From Cyclina sinensis (lineage: Eukaryota; Mollusca; Bivalvia; Venerida; Veneridae), in NCBI GenBank assembly GCA_012932295.1, contig JAAONU010000011.1, positions 46,254,352 to 46,318,351 on the forward strand: a DNA stretch of 64,000 bases, in the 5' to 3' direction. Positions 46,999 through 60,784 of this stretch are shown here, one piece after another; positions within the stretch are counted from its first letter, which is position 1, and every line of letters starts with the position of its first letter. The position numbers were made by a program, and so were the translations under genes. Under the pieces are notes generated by a model. It ran no database searches. It was not told where the DNA came from and saw nothing but the letters and a program-made list of their open reading frames with translations.

Positions 46999-48822
46999 CT
47001 GAAAAAATAAAAAGCAACCATAGATATGCAGCAAAACAAAGTCCTTTTAAGGAAACAAAATGGTCTTAAAATATTTTAGCATAAGATATAGCTAATTAAT
47101 ATATTAAATAATACAGCATATTAGCATATCTTTGCTTTGGCATATGTCTTACTTGACATGAAGACCTTTATCTACTCTATTATTATGCCTTGCAAAATTA
47201 TAGCATGGCAGCTTCATCTATGGAATGGTATGAAAATGAATGTACTTCTCATGTAGACATATAAGGAAAATAAGCCATGATTTAGATGGCCATGTCTTTT
47301 CAATGACCATAATAAATTTCAAAATTTATAAAGCAGGTCACACAAGGTATAATTTTTTATTTGTTCCAAATTATTTTCAAATCAAGCCAGCAAATTCTAA
47401 TGGAAAGATATTCAATGTTTCCCATACAGACATATATGGAAAATAAGTTCTGCCCTTTGGTGGCCATGTCATTTCACTGAGGACAATCATATGTAATGAT
47501 TATAAAATGTCACTGAAGTTTATTTCACTACTGATCATGATAATTTATTGACAGCATTATAAACACAGTTTGCAAGATACTGAACAATTGGAATGCAATT
47601 ACTCGACATGACTAATTCTGTCTATGAATGGAGTTTTATAATTCTACTTCAAGAGATAAGTCACTTTTCACAACAAATGGCTACTAAACTACATTATTCA
47701 AAATCCTGCTTGTTTGTCAATTTTCTGTTTCACTAACTATAGTGTATAATGATGTGCATTTGTAATTTCTTTTTACATAAAATTGTATGTTATCTTTTCA
47801 GGTGAAATCTAAAAAGAGAAAAGAGATCTCAAACCAATGGCATCTTTGACAATATCCTTTTTATGGCTCTAATTCCATGACACTCGAAGTTTTGGTCATG
47901 GTTTTGACAACTTAGAGCGATCAAGGAATTGTTGTAAAAGGAAAATAAGCCCCTCCCATGGCGGCCAAGTTTCCCTTACCAGAATATTTTATAAGTCACA
48001 TATATGCCATTTTATAAGTAGCTTATAAGTTGCCTAATTAATTAATCAATTCACATATAAGCCACATATAAGCCACTTATATTATGTACAATGTATTTTA
48101 AATGCAAATTAGATGTAAGTGACATACAAGTTACTTATATGGCCTCGAATGCATGTATATCCCAACTTGGCATAACTATCACAGTCTAAAAAGCAACTGA
48201 ATTTAGGTCATGGTTTTCTAGTTTTTCAGACCTACAAAGTGAAGAATATAATAATTATTAACAATACCTCTTGCAAGTAAAGTTGATGATGTTGATGATA
48301 TTTTATAAAGACAGTCTAGACGATACCTCTGTTAACTCATTAATTCAGTTGTCTGTTTAATGCTCAGTTTTGTTGTCTGTTTTTGCATTTTTAGGAAGAG
48401 GGTAATAGTTCTATTGCACAACATAAGGATAATAACAGATTATTATCTCAAAAATATTCTACATAGAATTTGTGCAAAATTCTTTCTGTAAGCGTTGTCA
48501 GTTAACCTCTTTTCAAGTTTTGTTACATGATTTACTGGTAAAAAACAAATGGAAAAACATACAACTCAGTATTCATAAAAAAATTGAGTAATTATAAAAG
48601 TAAATTGCTGCTATCATTGAACAATGTTTACTTTTTAACAATTCTCAAAGTTTTCCTTCTTCATTTCTATTCTTCTCAATTCATTCATATGCCATATTCA
48701 AAATTCAAAATAAAAAGGAAGTGTTTAACTCTATCTTTAACCTAACCTTTCACTACAGAACCAATCAAGAGATGTCTCACAACTGAAAGCTACAGGCTTA
48801 GACAAGTATAAATGACTTATAT

Positions 48823-49113
48823 GTGACTAGGAGTGGATCAGTGGAGCAGTGGTAATGCACTAGACTGTTGACCCTGGGGTCGCAAGATCAATCCCCTGCT
48901 TCTCCACTAACATTACTAATTGTCTTTCTGATGAGATGTTAAACCGAGGTCCCATGTATATCAGTGCTGTACACTGAACATGGAAAAGAACCAGGATGTG
49001 TCTCTGGAATGGGATGCTTTCTGTAACTTACACTGTCCACTGGAACTTAAAATAACTTATCTCTGCAGGGGGTGTCAGTCATAACCAGTGCCAACGATAA
49101 ATAAACTCAAACT
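48823..49113 (+). mobile_element. tRNA-derived SINE, copy 1
   Basis: The 5' part gtggatcagtggagcagtgg ... ggtcgcaagatcaatcccc has box A/box B character. It is followed by a body with gatgagatgttaaaccgagg then tccc, a block that resembles the conserved central domain of some invertebrate SINEs, and a 3' part with tctctgcagggggtgtcagt and ccagtgccaacgataa. A second, diverged copy at 58911-59190 aligns along the whole length, which sets the limits. Orientation is plus by the box A to box B order. Confidence 0.75.
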
Positions 49114-49259
49114 GATATGACTTAACAGAAAGACTGACATTGAACAACAGACACCAGACATTGGGGGATCCTAATAGCTTACTTAAGCCTATCTAAAAAC
49201 TCATGCTGATTCACAATTTTCTCCTCCTACTTTTGTGTAATTATCTGTTCATCAACAGT

Positions 49260-51010
49260 TAACTTTCAATTAGTTGTGAGAAAATTTCCAGGACATTTGG
49301 ACTGAAAATGTAGCCTCTACAGTGTTTACAAAGTTTTTCCATATTTGGGCTCTATGACCTAGTTTTTTAACCTAGATGTCCCATATTCGAACTTGACCTA
49401 GAAATTATTGAAACAATCTCTCTGACAAATTTCAAGGTTATTTGTACTGAAAATGTTACCTCTAGAGTGTTAACAAGGTTTTTCCATATTTGGGCTCTAT
49501 GACCTAGTTTTTTAACTTAGATGTCCCATATTCGAACTTGAGCTAGAAATTATCGAAACAATCTCTCTGACAAATTTCCAGGACAACTGGACTGAAAAGG
49601 TACCCTCTAAAGTGTTAACAAGGTTTTTCGATATTTGGGCTCTGTGACCTAGTTTTTGACCCCAGATAACCCATATCCAAACTTGAGCTACAAATCATCA
49701 AAAAACCTTTCTGACAAATTTCCAGGACATTTGGACTGAAAATGTAGCCTCTACAGTGTTTACAAAGTTTTTCGATATTAGGGCTCTGTGACCTAGTTTT
49801 CTATTCCAGATGATCCATATTTGAACTGGAGCTAGAAACCATAGAATTAGGCTTTCTGACAAATTTCCAGCTTATTTGGAATTAAAATGATACCTCTAGA
49901 GTGTTAACAAGGTTTTTCCATATTTGGGCTCTGTGACATAGTTTTTGACCCAAGATGGCACATACTCCAATCTGAACTAGAAATCATCAATAAAAACCTG
50001 TCTGACAAATTTCCAGGATATTTGGACTGAAAATGTAACCTCTAGAGCATTAACAAGGTTTTTGTACTTTCAGGCTCTGTGACCTAGTTTTTGACCCCAG
50101 ATAACCTATATTCAAAACTGAGCTAGAAATCATTGAAACAATCTTTCTGACAAATTTCCAGGTTATTAAGACTGAAAATGTTACCTCTAGAATGTTTACA
50201 AGGTTTTTCCATATTTGAACTCTGTGACCTAGTTTTTGACACCAGATGACCCATATTCAAAAATGACCTAGAAATCCTCAAGGCAACTTTTCTGACAAAT
50301 TTCCATATTATTTGGGCTAAAATGTAACATCTAGAGTGTTAACAAGATTTTTCCATATTTGGTCTCTGTGACCTAGTTTCTGAACCCAGATGACCCATAT
50401 TTGAACTTGTGCAAGAAATCTTGGAAGCAACCTTTCTGACAAATTTCCAGATTATTTGGGCTGAAAATGTAACCTCTAGAGTGTTAACAAGAATGTTCTA
50501 TTTTTGGTCTCTGTGACCTAGTTTTTGAACCATGATGACCCAAATTTGAACTTGTGCTAGAAATCTTAGAAGCAACCTTTCTGACATATTTCCAGATTAT
50601 TTGGGCTGAAAATGTAACCTCTAGAGTGTTAACAAGAATGTTCTATTTTTGGGCTCTGTGACCTAGTTTTTGACCCCAGATGACCCATATTCGAACCTGA
50701 GCTAGAAATCACAGAAGCAACCTTTCTGACAAATTTCCAGATTATTTGGGCTGAAAATGTAACTTCTAGAGTATTAACAAGATTTTTCTATTTTTGGGCT
50801 CCGTGACCTAGTTTTTGACCCCAGATGACCCATATTCGAACTTGTCCGAGTAATTACTGGGACAAACATCCTGACCAAGTTTCGTGACAATTGGTGCAAA
50901 AATGTGACCAGTAGAGTGTTAACAAACTAAGTGTGAACGGACGACGGACGACAGACGACGGACATTCATCGATCCTAATAGCTTACCCTGAGCCAGCTCA
51001 GGTGAGCTAA
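49260..51010. mobile_element. 145-bp tandem array ending in a CTCAGGTGAGCTAA hairpin
   Basis: gacctagttttt recurs at 49356, 49501, 49646 and onward, a 145-bp period, about eleven units. Units share gacccatattcgaacttgag, tctgacaaatttccaggtta and ctctagagtgttaacaagg. After a gacgacggacgacagacgac run comes ccctgagccagctcaggtga then gctaa, the right end of the AGGGCC-hairpin family. A left end was not found. Confidence 0.8.
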
Positions 51011-52199
51011 AAAATTCTAACTAGTGCAAAATTATACTCTTCCTATGATTATACTGGAAGCAAGTGGACAAATAGTTTAAGACTTATTTAACCCATTGTA
51101 GTAACCAACAGAAATTATATATTTCAAGTTCTGATGAAAACTCTCCAACTTACAGAATAGAAAACACTTATTATGAGTATTTTGTACAATTCAAGGGCAA
51201 TAGCTCCAGAAAATGTGGAGGGATTCAACTGATTATTGAACTTGGCCAAGATTATCAGCAAGTTTAGTGAAGATTGGTTGAAAACTCTCTGACTTAGAGA
51301 ATGGAAAAGGCAAATTTCACCAAATTTGGATAGTTCAAGACTATTACTTTAGAGCACTTGGAAGGATTTGACAGTTTATCCAACTTGAGAGAAATATTAT
51401 TCCAACAAACATTACGAAAACTCTTTGACTGAGACAGATGTCAACCTGTGGAGGCTGCCCCACTAACTACCAGGGCTGTTCCCATAATAGGTCTGATCTT
51501 CTGACAGTCATATAACAAGAGGCCTACAATGACACTATATCTTAGGCCTAATGATTGTTCTTAGCACCAAAGCCAATGAAGGCCATTCAACTAAAGTACA
51601 GAATACTCAGATATCCAAAATTGTGTTCACTTAATGGAAACTTCCTTAAGTTGAAAAGTTAAATGTGTAGGCAAAATTATGCATAAGTTGAAAGTTCAAT
51701 GCTGAAGCTTAGAAACCAGAGAAGTAAGTAAACCTAAAGGTGAAGTTGAAACCTGCATACAACTGTATATATGGTATAAATTTCATACATATCTTCAGAA
51801 AAAATATTGTACATCAGTATGTAAAGGTTTCCAAAGTTCAAAGCTGAAATCTACAAGCAAAACTATATGTAAATTCTAGTTTCAATGTTGTAGATAAGTA
51901 GGTTAAGGTGAAGGTCACAAGAAGGTTAAAGACAGAGTCAAGAATGTGAACCTGGTGGTTCATCCTGAAATTATATAGCCAATCTTTTGTTTTGTCAAAT
52001 ACAACTAGTGACCATCTAGGTGGGGTCACTTTTCACCCTGGAGACATGATTTAAACAACTTTGGTACAAAACAGTTAGACAATGCTACATAAAATCTAGG
52101 CTCAAGGCCTTACAGTTTAACATTTATATAACTCTTGAACCCATGATTGATCAAGGTTCGTTAAGGAAACGAGATGACCATACATGTATTCAAACTCGA

Positions 52200-53020
52200 C
52201 CAAGATACCATCAAGGCAAACACTCTTACTAGCTTTCATGCCATTTGGACAAAAAAGGGCCTCTAGTGTTAACAAGCTAAATCTGTATCCTGAACCAATG
52301 ACATAGTTTTTGAGACCAGATGACCCATACTCAAGCTTGATCTAGGTATCATAAAAAAAAACATTCTGACAAATTTTCATGACATCAGGAGAGAAAATGT
52401 AGCCTCTAGAGTGTTAATAAGGCTTTTCTATGTTTTGACCCCCTGACCTAGTTTTTGGCTTCAAATGACTTATATTAAAATCCGATCTCTAATCATCAAG
52501 ACAAAAAATTTTACAGGTTTAATGCCATTTGGACTAAAAATGGCCTCTAGTGTGTTTACAAAGTAAATCTGTGTTTTGACCCCGTGACCGAGTTTTTTTT
52601 ACTCCAGATGACCCATATTCGAATCTGACCGAGATATCATCAAGACAAACATTCTGAAAAATTTTGATAACATTTGGAAAAAAAATGTAGCCTCTATAGT
52701 GTTAACAAAGTTTTTCTGTTTTGATCCTATGACCAAGTTTTTGACCACAGATGAGCCATATTCAAACTCAACCTAGATGTTCTCAAGACAATCATTCTGA
52801 CAAGTTTTCATGTCCTTTGACAAAAAATGTGACCTCGTTTTCAGTCCGACATGACCAATTTTTGAACTTGTCCAAGATCTTATTGAATCAATAATTCTGA
52901 TCAAGTTTCATGATAATTAGGTCAAAAATGTAACCTCTAGAGTGCTAACAAACCAATTGTGGACAATGGACATTCAAGGACCCTAAAAGCTCATCCTGAG
53001 CTATGCTCAGGTGAGCTGAA
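52200..53020. mobile_element. Diverged ~145-bp tandem array with the same right end
   Basis: About five diverged units carry gacctagtttttg, gatgacccatattc and cctctagagtgtta-type blocks. They finish with tcatcctgagctatgctcag, then gtgagctgaa. It is the same family as 49260-51010 but clearly older. Confidence 0.7.
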
Positions 53021-53175
53021 AATCTAATTTAAGTTAAATTACTGACCCATAGGATGGGATCACCCTGGGACCATGATTTGAAAAACTTTTGTATAGAACC
53101 ATTATACAGAGCTAACCACCAATATTATTATTTATAAGCTCTTGGCCTTACAGTTTTAGAGAAGACTTAAAAAAA

Positions 53176-53300
53176 CAAGAGGGCCATCACGGCCCTAAAT
53201 CCCTTACTAGTACCTCTGTTCCATTGCTCAAGTTTCATAGATATATTTGTGTTAATTCATTTTGAAATCAGGCTACTGGTTTGTAAGATTATCAAAGCTG
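53176..53300. mobile_element. Left-end fragment of the AGGGCC-hairpin family
   Basis: It starts caagagggccatcacggccc, then taaatcccttactag, with the AGGGCC...GGCCCT hairpin. What follows is not a recognisable tandem core. Confidence 0.6.
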
Positions 53301-54603
53301 TGAAACCACCATCATGCAGAAATGGCAAAATTATGCCTATTTTGGCCCCATGCCTCTGGAACCCATGATGGGATCAGGTTGGTTCAGGAAAAGAAAGGGG
53401 ATCTATTGATTATAAATGTTTTGTGAAAGTTTGGTTGAAATTTAATTTAATGCAAGCAGTACATTATGATGTAAGGTAGAAAAATCAATTTTTTACCTCT
53501 GTGATGTTTGTCTTAATTTTTTTCTTCTACAATTCAATGTAAAAAAGTCTAATAGTGACTCATGCAAAACTATAAAGTCACAAAATTATGATCTTTAAAT
53601 AGCAGTAGCCCTTTATTCACCTTATAAATTTATGAAACAAGGATTGATGCTTGATAATAGCTGATACAACTGAACATGTATTTTTCAACTTCTGTTTCCA
53701 TAGCTACTAAAAATACAAAAGGTCATTAAACAGTATGCCAAAAAGTGCACTATGTTATTTTCTCATGCTTTATGAGTGATACATGTGTTCTTCTCTGGCA
53801 TAAGCAAAAAGCAGCGATGACATGTTTAAATTCACAGTTAATAATTGACAAACATTTAATTTAATTCCTTTTGCTAACTGACTAATATAAAAAGTAGTAT
53901 CTTCAAAAAATGAGAACTGATAATGTAAGTGGCATATTGGAGAGGCATCAAGTTACAGTCTTTCCGTTTAAAAATGATTTCTCATTCTTTAAGTAAGATA
54001 GGCCTAATTAAAACAATGCTAGAAATCAAATAGTAACAGTCTACTGCATAGTAAGCTTCCATTAAATATTGCTGAATCATATTTTGGCATTTCAAACAGC
54101 ATTTATGACAATTAACAGATCTGAAGCAATTATGGTGTCGATAAGTAAATGTCAATTAGCTTATTTGTGATCTTGTTAGGTGAAGGCTTGCCTTTCTCGC
54201 CCTCTTTCTGCATCCTCCACATGTCAATTAACGTGACTTCCATGACAAGAAAGCCTGTCCTTCCCTTGAGTAGGTATTTCTTTAACTTTGAAATTGCTTT
54301 TACCTGAAGATACTTAATTTCTTTACAAAATTCTGCTTTGTTTCTGTATAAATCTGCATTTTTTTCCTTACAAATTAGTTCAAGAGTTACTATTCAGATA
54401 AGATATTTTACTCTTTATTTTTCTTAAATTCTGTTCTTACATCTAAGAACAGCTCATCAACTGTTCTTACAATTTTGAACAGTCTGCTATCGTCTGTACA
54501 TGAACAAAGTTCTTGAACTGTTCAAGAAAAGCATTCTGGAAAAGTTATTAAAAGTTATCTGCATAATGTCCATACTTCTTCCATGCAAAAAACAATGTTT
54601 AAG

Positions 54604-55373
54604 GTATTAGAATACTAATAAACATTTTGCCAGCCCTCAGTGAATTGAGCTTTTTTTTAAAAGAAATATGCAATCCTTGGACAAAATATTGACCATATCA
54701 GACATTTTCAACATGGGAGTTTCAAGAAATGAGTAACATTCACTTCAAATCCTAACCGACTTAATGGGTTTATCTGAGATAAAGAAACACAATGACTTTT
54801 CTAAGTCTGACCATAAATCAACTGTTACTTAGTATGTATAAGCATTCACGTTATGAAGACCTACTGACTGTTGACAAAAAGCAAACAAAATGAAAAGCCG
54901 AAAGTGAGAAGGAAAGAAATATGATTATAAACATAGCTTGAATTTACCCCACCCACTTCATTATGAGGGGATGTTATCAACTTAAACATACACAAAAATC
55001 TTCGGGGCTTCAAATTTACTAGACTTTTTTTATTCATATTTTCTTTTGAACAAATAGGCAAAATATCAAATATTTTTACCATCTAGTTTTGGACAATTCA
55101 ATGACTGAAATCACAGATGCCCAATTTTCATCGATTAACCATGTCGAAAAATTGAAAAATATTTAAAACAAAAGAAATTGAATTTAAATTCTTTAAAAGT
55201 TACTGTTTAAAAACCAAAACAATGTAAAACTACCAAAAAACTAGAGAAAAACATTTTGCTTGAGTGGGGTTTGAACCTATGTCCTTCAGTGAAAATATCT
55301 CAATCCTACACAAGTTAATAGAATTAAATAAATACTCTTCAGAGTGCAGGTAAGGTATTAGGAATCTAATACC
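54604..55373 (-). mobile_element. TTAA-flanked 770-bp element with a tRNA-like segment
   Basis: The ends GGTATTAGAATACTAATA and (reverse complement of the right) GGTATTAGATTCCTAATACC are each a small palindrome, and are flanked by TTAA at 54600-54603 and 55374-55377. A box B-like GGTTCAAACCCC lies on the minus strand near 55275, preceded by tRNA-like spacing. The frame at 54861-55082 is not recognisable and is probably chance. Confidence 0.7.
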
Positions 55374-57278
55374 TTAATGAACCTAAGCCTCTGAACTTTC
55401 CCCCTTGTTCAAGATTTTCTAGATGGACAGCAGACAGATTTGAATTACATAGAGGAAGAGTTAAGATTGACAGAGGACAATATCTATTCCCAAATATCAA
55501 ATAGCTTCTTTAAGTTTCTAGTTACTGCCAGATTCAAATTATGTACAGACAGATAGATGGATGGTCATAAGATTACTCCACTATACTGTTACTCTGGTAT
55601 GAAAATCTCCACAACTTTAATTTACATCAGCCACAGGTATGGCAATACTATTATCATTCTCATTAGTATTTCAGAGTTCATCTTTCAGCTGAGCTTGTTC
55701 CCCAAACACAACATGTTGACTATACCCCCATCAGACAAAATGTCAATAAATTTGCTAAATACCTGGTAAGATTTTACAGGGTGGCCAAAGAAATCTTACC
55801 CACCATTCTTAGGTCAAGCCATCAGTCAGCAACATCACTGTATGTACATAGTGAATGGGCATAAAAGTTAAAGTACAAGTGAATGTTAAATTCATTCTAA
55901 GAAGCATTTCATTCACTTTTTCGATAATGGCTTACTAGAATCATAAATCTACCTTCAAATCTCACCTGTACCATCCCTTACCCATAATTTAAACATTGTA
56001 GAAAAAGTTTCTAAATAAAGCCTTAGATTCCAGAACTTGTTATCAGTTTTACAAATGAAATTTTAGCAAACCAATTCTAACACACTCCTTCTTAGATACA
56101 AACCACATGCACAATCAAATTGGACAAGAAAAAATCTTCCTAACTGGTGTCAAGCCTTCTGAAGAATCAATTTAAAGACACATTCTTTCAATCAATAATA
56201 AAAGTACATGCACATCAATCTTTTTAACATGATTAAATATTTCCTTATTTTTTTTACAGCTGCTGTTTTTTTCTCTTTCTCATTTTTTCACCTTTTTTTT
56301 CAATGAAGTTGATTACTTTTGGTTTGAACTTTTGTTGATATGAACACACTGCATACAAAAATCTTTAAAATCTAGCGAATCAGGATTCGGGTAAATGAGT
56401 GTATGAGCTGGCCTAACTGGACTCACTCTAAGACAGATTAATGGCTTACGATTTATGAAAAAGACCGAATGGTAAGTCTTCAGATTATTATTAGTTTGTT
56501 ACAAATAACCTCTGATATAGACAATGTAACATATAAAAATATTTTATTCAACCAGAACCATAAAATTCCTACTTTGTCCATTGTGGGAAATATGGTCAGA
56601 GAAACGAGTACACCCTGAATGTACTCAATTTATCTTTATTGAGAATGGAAAACTATCTAATTGGAACTGACAGAGAAAGGGACAATATTTTCACACTTTA
56701 AGTAATGAATTGGAGACCTTTTTAAATTTTATTGCTTCGACAGTACAAACCTGTGCAATTCGTCTTTAAAAAGTCTTCTGGACACTCAATGGGGATGGGA
56801 CAATGAAATGGAAACTGTTGAAAGATGATGATGGAAGGACAAGGCAGGCCTATAAATAATAAGATTTCACTTTCAGGGAGCATAACTAATGAATCACGGT
56901 ATTTTCAAATTTTTCCATGCATGGAGAAGTAATGGTCCAAACAATGTCTATCATCAACATTTTGGACCTTTGAGCACTGTGACCTTGACCTCTGAACTAG
57001 GAATCTGATTCTTGCATGCCACACACCATCTCATCAAGGTGAACATATGAGCCAAGGTATTTTAAAATCCTTTCTTGCAGGGAGAATCCGCAAGCAGGCT
57101 CGACAAAGATATTTCTTGTTTATTTGAAGCCTTTTCATGAATGTTTTAAAATTATGTTATTGATTAGGAGTATGTTATCAGAATGATGATTTGATTAGAT
57201 TTCTTGTTGGTGCCCCTGTACAAAATAATCAACTCCACTATCAACCACATCCCACAACTCTCTCAAAAAATTATTTAA

Positions 57279-57483
57279 CCCTTAACCTGCTGGAACCGAA
57301 AGTGATTAGCCTTTGCCACCAGTATAGAGCCAGGCCAGCCTGCACATCCGTGCAGTCTGACCAGGCTCTATACTGTTGGTAGCTCCATTTTTGTATTTTG
57401 ATATTGAAATCCCTTAAACTGGAATGGACTGTTCCAAATTCAAAGCTTGGCAAATCTATTAAAAAATTTCAGCATGTTCAGGG
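57279..57483. mobile_element. TTAA-flanked 205-bp foldback MITE
   Basis: The ends CCCTTAACCTGCTGGAA and (reverse complement) CCCTGAACATGCTGAAA are flanked by TTAA at 57275-57278 and 57484-57487. The centre is an interrupted palindrome: agtatagagccaggccagcc against ggctctatact, around tgcacatccgtgca. An older copy is at 4594-4796. Overlapping frames on both strands (57191-57382 and 57271-57453) are palindrome artefacts. Confidence 0.8.
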
Positions 57484-57758
57484 TTAAGATTTAGAAATCA
57501 GTGCAAGAAACAGAAAGCATAACAACACTACTGAATTATTGATCCCCATGAGATGCCCCTGATTTCTCCACTAGCTAAGAATTATGGGAAGTCTCAAAGA
57601 ACTGACCCCTGGAGAATACCAGTCAAATCTGTTAATGCCATGAGATGCGTTCTACTTTTTGCAGTATGCTGTTAATGTCTTGAAAGAAATATTCATGTTT
57701 AAAATGGTCAAAATAAAAACTGAAAGCACTGTGAATATTGAGAAATCATGTGAAAGGA

Positions 57759-58140
57759 CAAGAGCACCGCTGGGCCCAAAGGTTTTTTTCCAAGTATGAT
57801 GCATTTGTGATATAAGGGAGGAAAGCTTAGACTTTGGAATTAGATGATTTGCTCATCCACTCAATGTGTGCAATCATGATATAAAGTTTGAAGTCTCTAT
57901 AACAAATGATTGTCAAGTTACATGGCAGAAATGGTTTTCAATATTAAGGTCAGTGTGACTTTGACCTTTGAGCTACTGTCCCCAAAAATTAATAGGGGTC
58001 ATGCATTATGTGGGCAATCATCATATGAAGTTAAAAGACTGTAGGCCAAAGAGTTCTCAAGTTATCCTTCTGAAACCAAATTGCTAATGGATGGACAGAT
58101 GCCCAGGACCATAACATAATATGCCCCTTTGGGCATATAA
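57759..58140. mobile_element. Helentron-like element of the 'CCGCTGGGC' family, internally deleted
   Basis: The left end caagagcaccgctgggccca and right end tatgcccctttgggcatata are both present, with a shortened core of about one and a half units (gtgactttgacctttgagct). The left subterminal ttatatgcc block is lost. Compare with the complete copy at 16555-17160. Confidence 0.75.
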
Positions 58141-58910
58141 AAATACTGAGAATCTTCAAGATAAATGCTAAAAACACTGGACATTCACGTAAAAGTCAAG
58201 ATAATGCTGAAAAAGCAATGTGAATGTTCTGAAATCTTGTAAATTAGAAGCAGCAAAGACTTCTCTCATTTTAAAAATGGACATGTATAAAAAAGTATCT
58301 TCTAGTACCCGAGTCAAAAACTTTGTCATAATGAATGTATTTATGTTAAAAGATTGTGTGTTTTCATGTAGAAGGTATATTTGTTGAAGTTACACACTAA
58401 AACAAGCTGATTTTTTAAAATTTCAGTGTCACTTTGCCTGCTTATATATTTTGAATGTTCAGTGACCTAGTGAGTCAGTGCATATGGGTAACATGTCAGC
58501 TGTGATTTGAAATGTGACTATTAGCTGATAACATCAGTATTTATTGATTACCTTTCTCCCTAGTGTTAATGAATTAAGCACATTCATTCATCAAAAACAT
58601 ATAATAATAGCTGACCTGACATTAAGGTTAATGTATCTGAACATCTGTCCTTCAGGCTGTGGTTTACGTCCATAAAAACTTATATTTCATCTTGAGTTAT
58701 GTCCCTCTCACATTTATCGCCAAGCAATTTCTAAGTTCCCTCTAATCGTTCATTCCTTTTCATTTAGTTCATACACCCTCCAGCTGTACACTGCTTAATA
58801 CAGACAGAAAATGCTGTTACCAACCAATCAACAACTAGATCTGACCCTTGGGCTTTTCTTACCAGTATTGACCTACGAGGAGCAATGAACTGATTAGAGT
58901 TGTTCAGTTT

Positions 58911-59190
58911 GTGCTAGGGTAGATTTGTAGTCCAGTGATAGCATAAATGAACAAGACTTTAAATCCAGAGTCATAAGTTAGATCCCCGCTCTTCTACTAC
59001 TACTAACTGTCTTTTTTAATATAACAATTTGGTCCTTATTATCTGTGCTTAACATATAAAAGAACCATAAGTGTCTCTGGAACATGTTCAAGATTATATA
59101 CTTTATCTTGTACTATCCTTCAAAACCTGAAGTTACTAAATTCATCAGGGGGCAGCAGTCATACAGGCAACTGGCACCAATGATAACAGA
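58911..59190 (+). mobile_element. tRNA-derived SINE, copy 2 (older)
   Basis: Aligns with 48823-49113: gtagtccagtgatagc, agttagatccccgctcttct, taccattaa-type block decayed, gtgtctctggaacatg, catcagggggcagcagtcat and actggcaccaatgataacag. The central block is strongly eroded. Confidence 0.65.
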
Positions 59191-59396
59191 CTGATAGATT
59201 TTGTGCTTTCTAATTCAATTAATATTTTCAAGTGACCAAAATACTGGTCAAGACTGGTATTGTTAAAACTACTTTCAACTCTACAAAACATTTCAAAGCT
59301 CCCCTCAACATAATACTTAAATTTAGAGGGTTGAAATCAGTAAGATGCAAAATTTTACTCTTTTTTAAAAAAATGGTAAGTGATTTCTTGAACAAA

Positions 59397-60059
59397 CAAG
59401 AGGGCCATGATGGCCCTAGATTGCTCACCTGAATACTTTGCCTTTGAGTATTGTGTTGAACAAACATCAGAAGCTTTTTTAAGATTCTCCCTATATAAAT
59501 CTATATGAATTCAAGTGACTCCCAGGGTAGAGCCAGTTTTCACTCATGGGGCATAATATGAACAAATTTTGTAAAGACCTCTAGCTGATGCTCCATTAAA
59601 AATATCTAAGTTCTAGGCTGTGTGGTTTCAGACAAAAAGTTTTTTTTTTTTTTTAAGTTTTCCCTATATAAGCCTATATAAAATCAATTGACCTTCTGGG
59701 CTGGGCTAAATTTGACCCAAGAGGTATAATTTGAACAAACTTGGGGGGTCCACTTAGAGGTCCACTAGGCAATGCTACATACCAACTCTTAAGGCTCAGG
59801 GCCTTGTGGTTTCAGACAATAAGATTTTCAAAGTTTTTCCTTTAAGTTGCCATAGCAACCAGAGTTCTAGATGGAATTGAATTTTTTGAACAACTTTGGT
59901 AGAGCTTCATGCAAGGAATATCCCAGGCATGTTTCGTCCAAGTTGCATGAGCAGTATAGGAGGAGAAGTTGCTCAAGTCAAATTGTTAATGATGCACAAC
60001 GCTGGACAATCAATGGATCCAAAAAGCTCACCCTTGAGCACTGTGCTCACATGAGCTAA
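59397..60059. mobile_element. AGGGCC-hairpin Helentron-like element, complete
   Basis: The left end is caagagggccatgatggccc, a perfect AGGGCCAT/ATGGCCCT palindrome after CAAG, then agattgctcacctga. The right end is gtgctcacatgagctaa, so GCTCACCTGA/CATGAGC is inverted between the ends. The core has about two units with agtgactcccagggtagagc and gtggtttcagacaa. No coding capacity. Confidence 0.75.
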
Positions 60060-60784
60060 AAAGTAAATCCTTATAATATGAACTTTCATTTTCAAAAAAT
60101 ATCAATATTAATTTACATAAGAGGGTCGTACATAGAGAAGTCTGTATACTTTGATCATTAGATTCTTATCTGTTGGTCAAAATATTTTTATTTGTAAATA
60201 TTTCATAGTTTCAATAATGAGGCTATGCAATATACATCTAGTAATGCTGCTGAAACATGTTGCCATAGAAACCTGTGTCATGGCAAACAGAGCCACCACA
60301 GACTCCACCACATTTTTAAACTTCCGTAGGATAACATGTTGCCATGGCAAGAGATCCCTGTGGTGGTGGTAGCAAGTACCTACCAATCCTAAAAAAAAAT
60401 ACAAACAAAACAAATTCTTGGGAGGGGTCTCTTGCAGGGGTTGGGAAATACCTACCAATACAGTAAGTAGATAAGTTCTAGGCTTTCCCTTAAGAAGTTT
60501 TTTCCTATAGAAGTCTACACAAGACCAAGTGACCCCTAGGGTGAGATTAACTTTGACCACAGGGACATAAAATGAACATCTTGGTAAAGGTCAACTACAG
60601 GATGCCTCACATCAAATTGCAAAGCTCTGTGTAAAGTGCTTTTTAGAGAAGAAGGTATTTTCTTTTTTTCTATATTAAGTATATTCATGTAAAATCAAGT
60701 GACCCCCAAGGGCGAGCCAATACTGAACCTGCAGAAATGATCTGAACCAACTTGGTAAAGGTCCACTAGACAATTCTTCACATA

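Noticed and set aside
58617..58681. Minus-strand segment reading FYGRKPQPEGQMFRYINLNV
   Set aside because: It has weak splice signals and fits no part of CPSF2 or any family I recognise.
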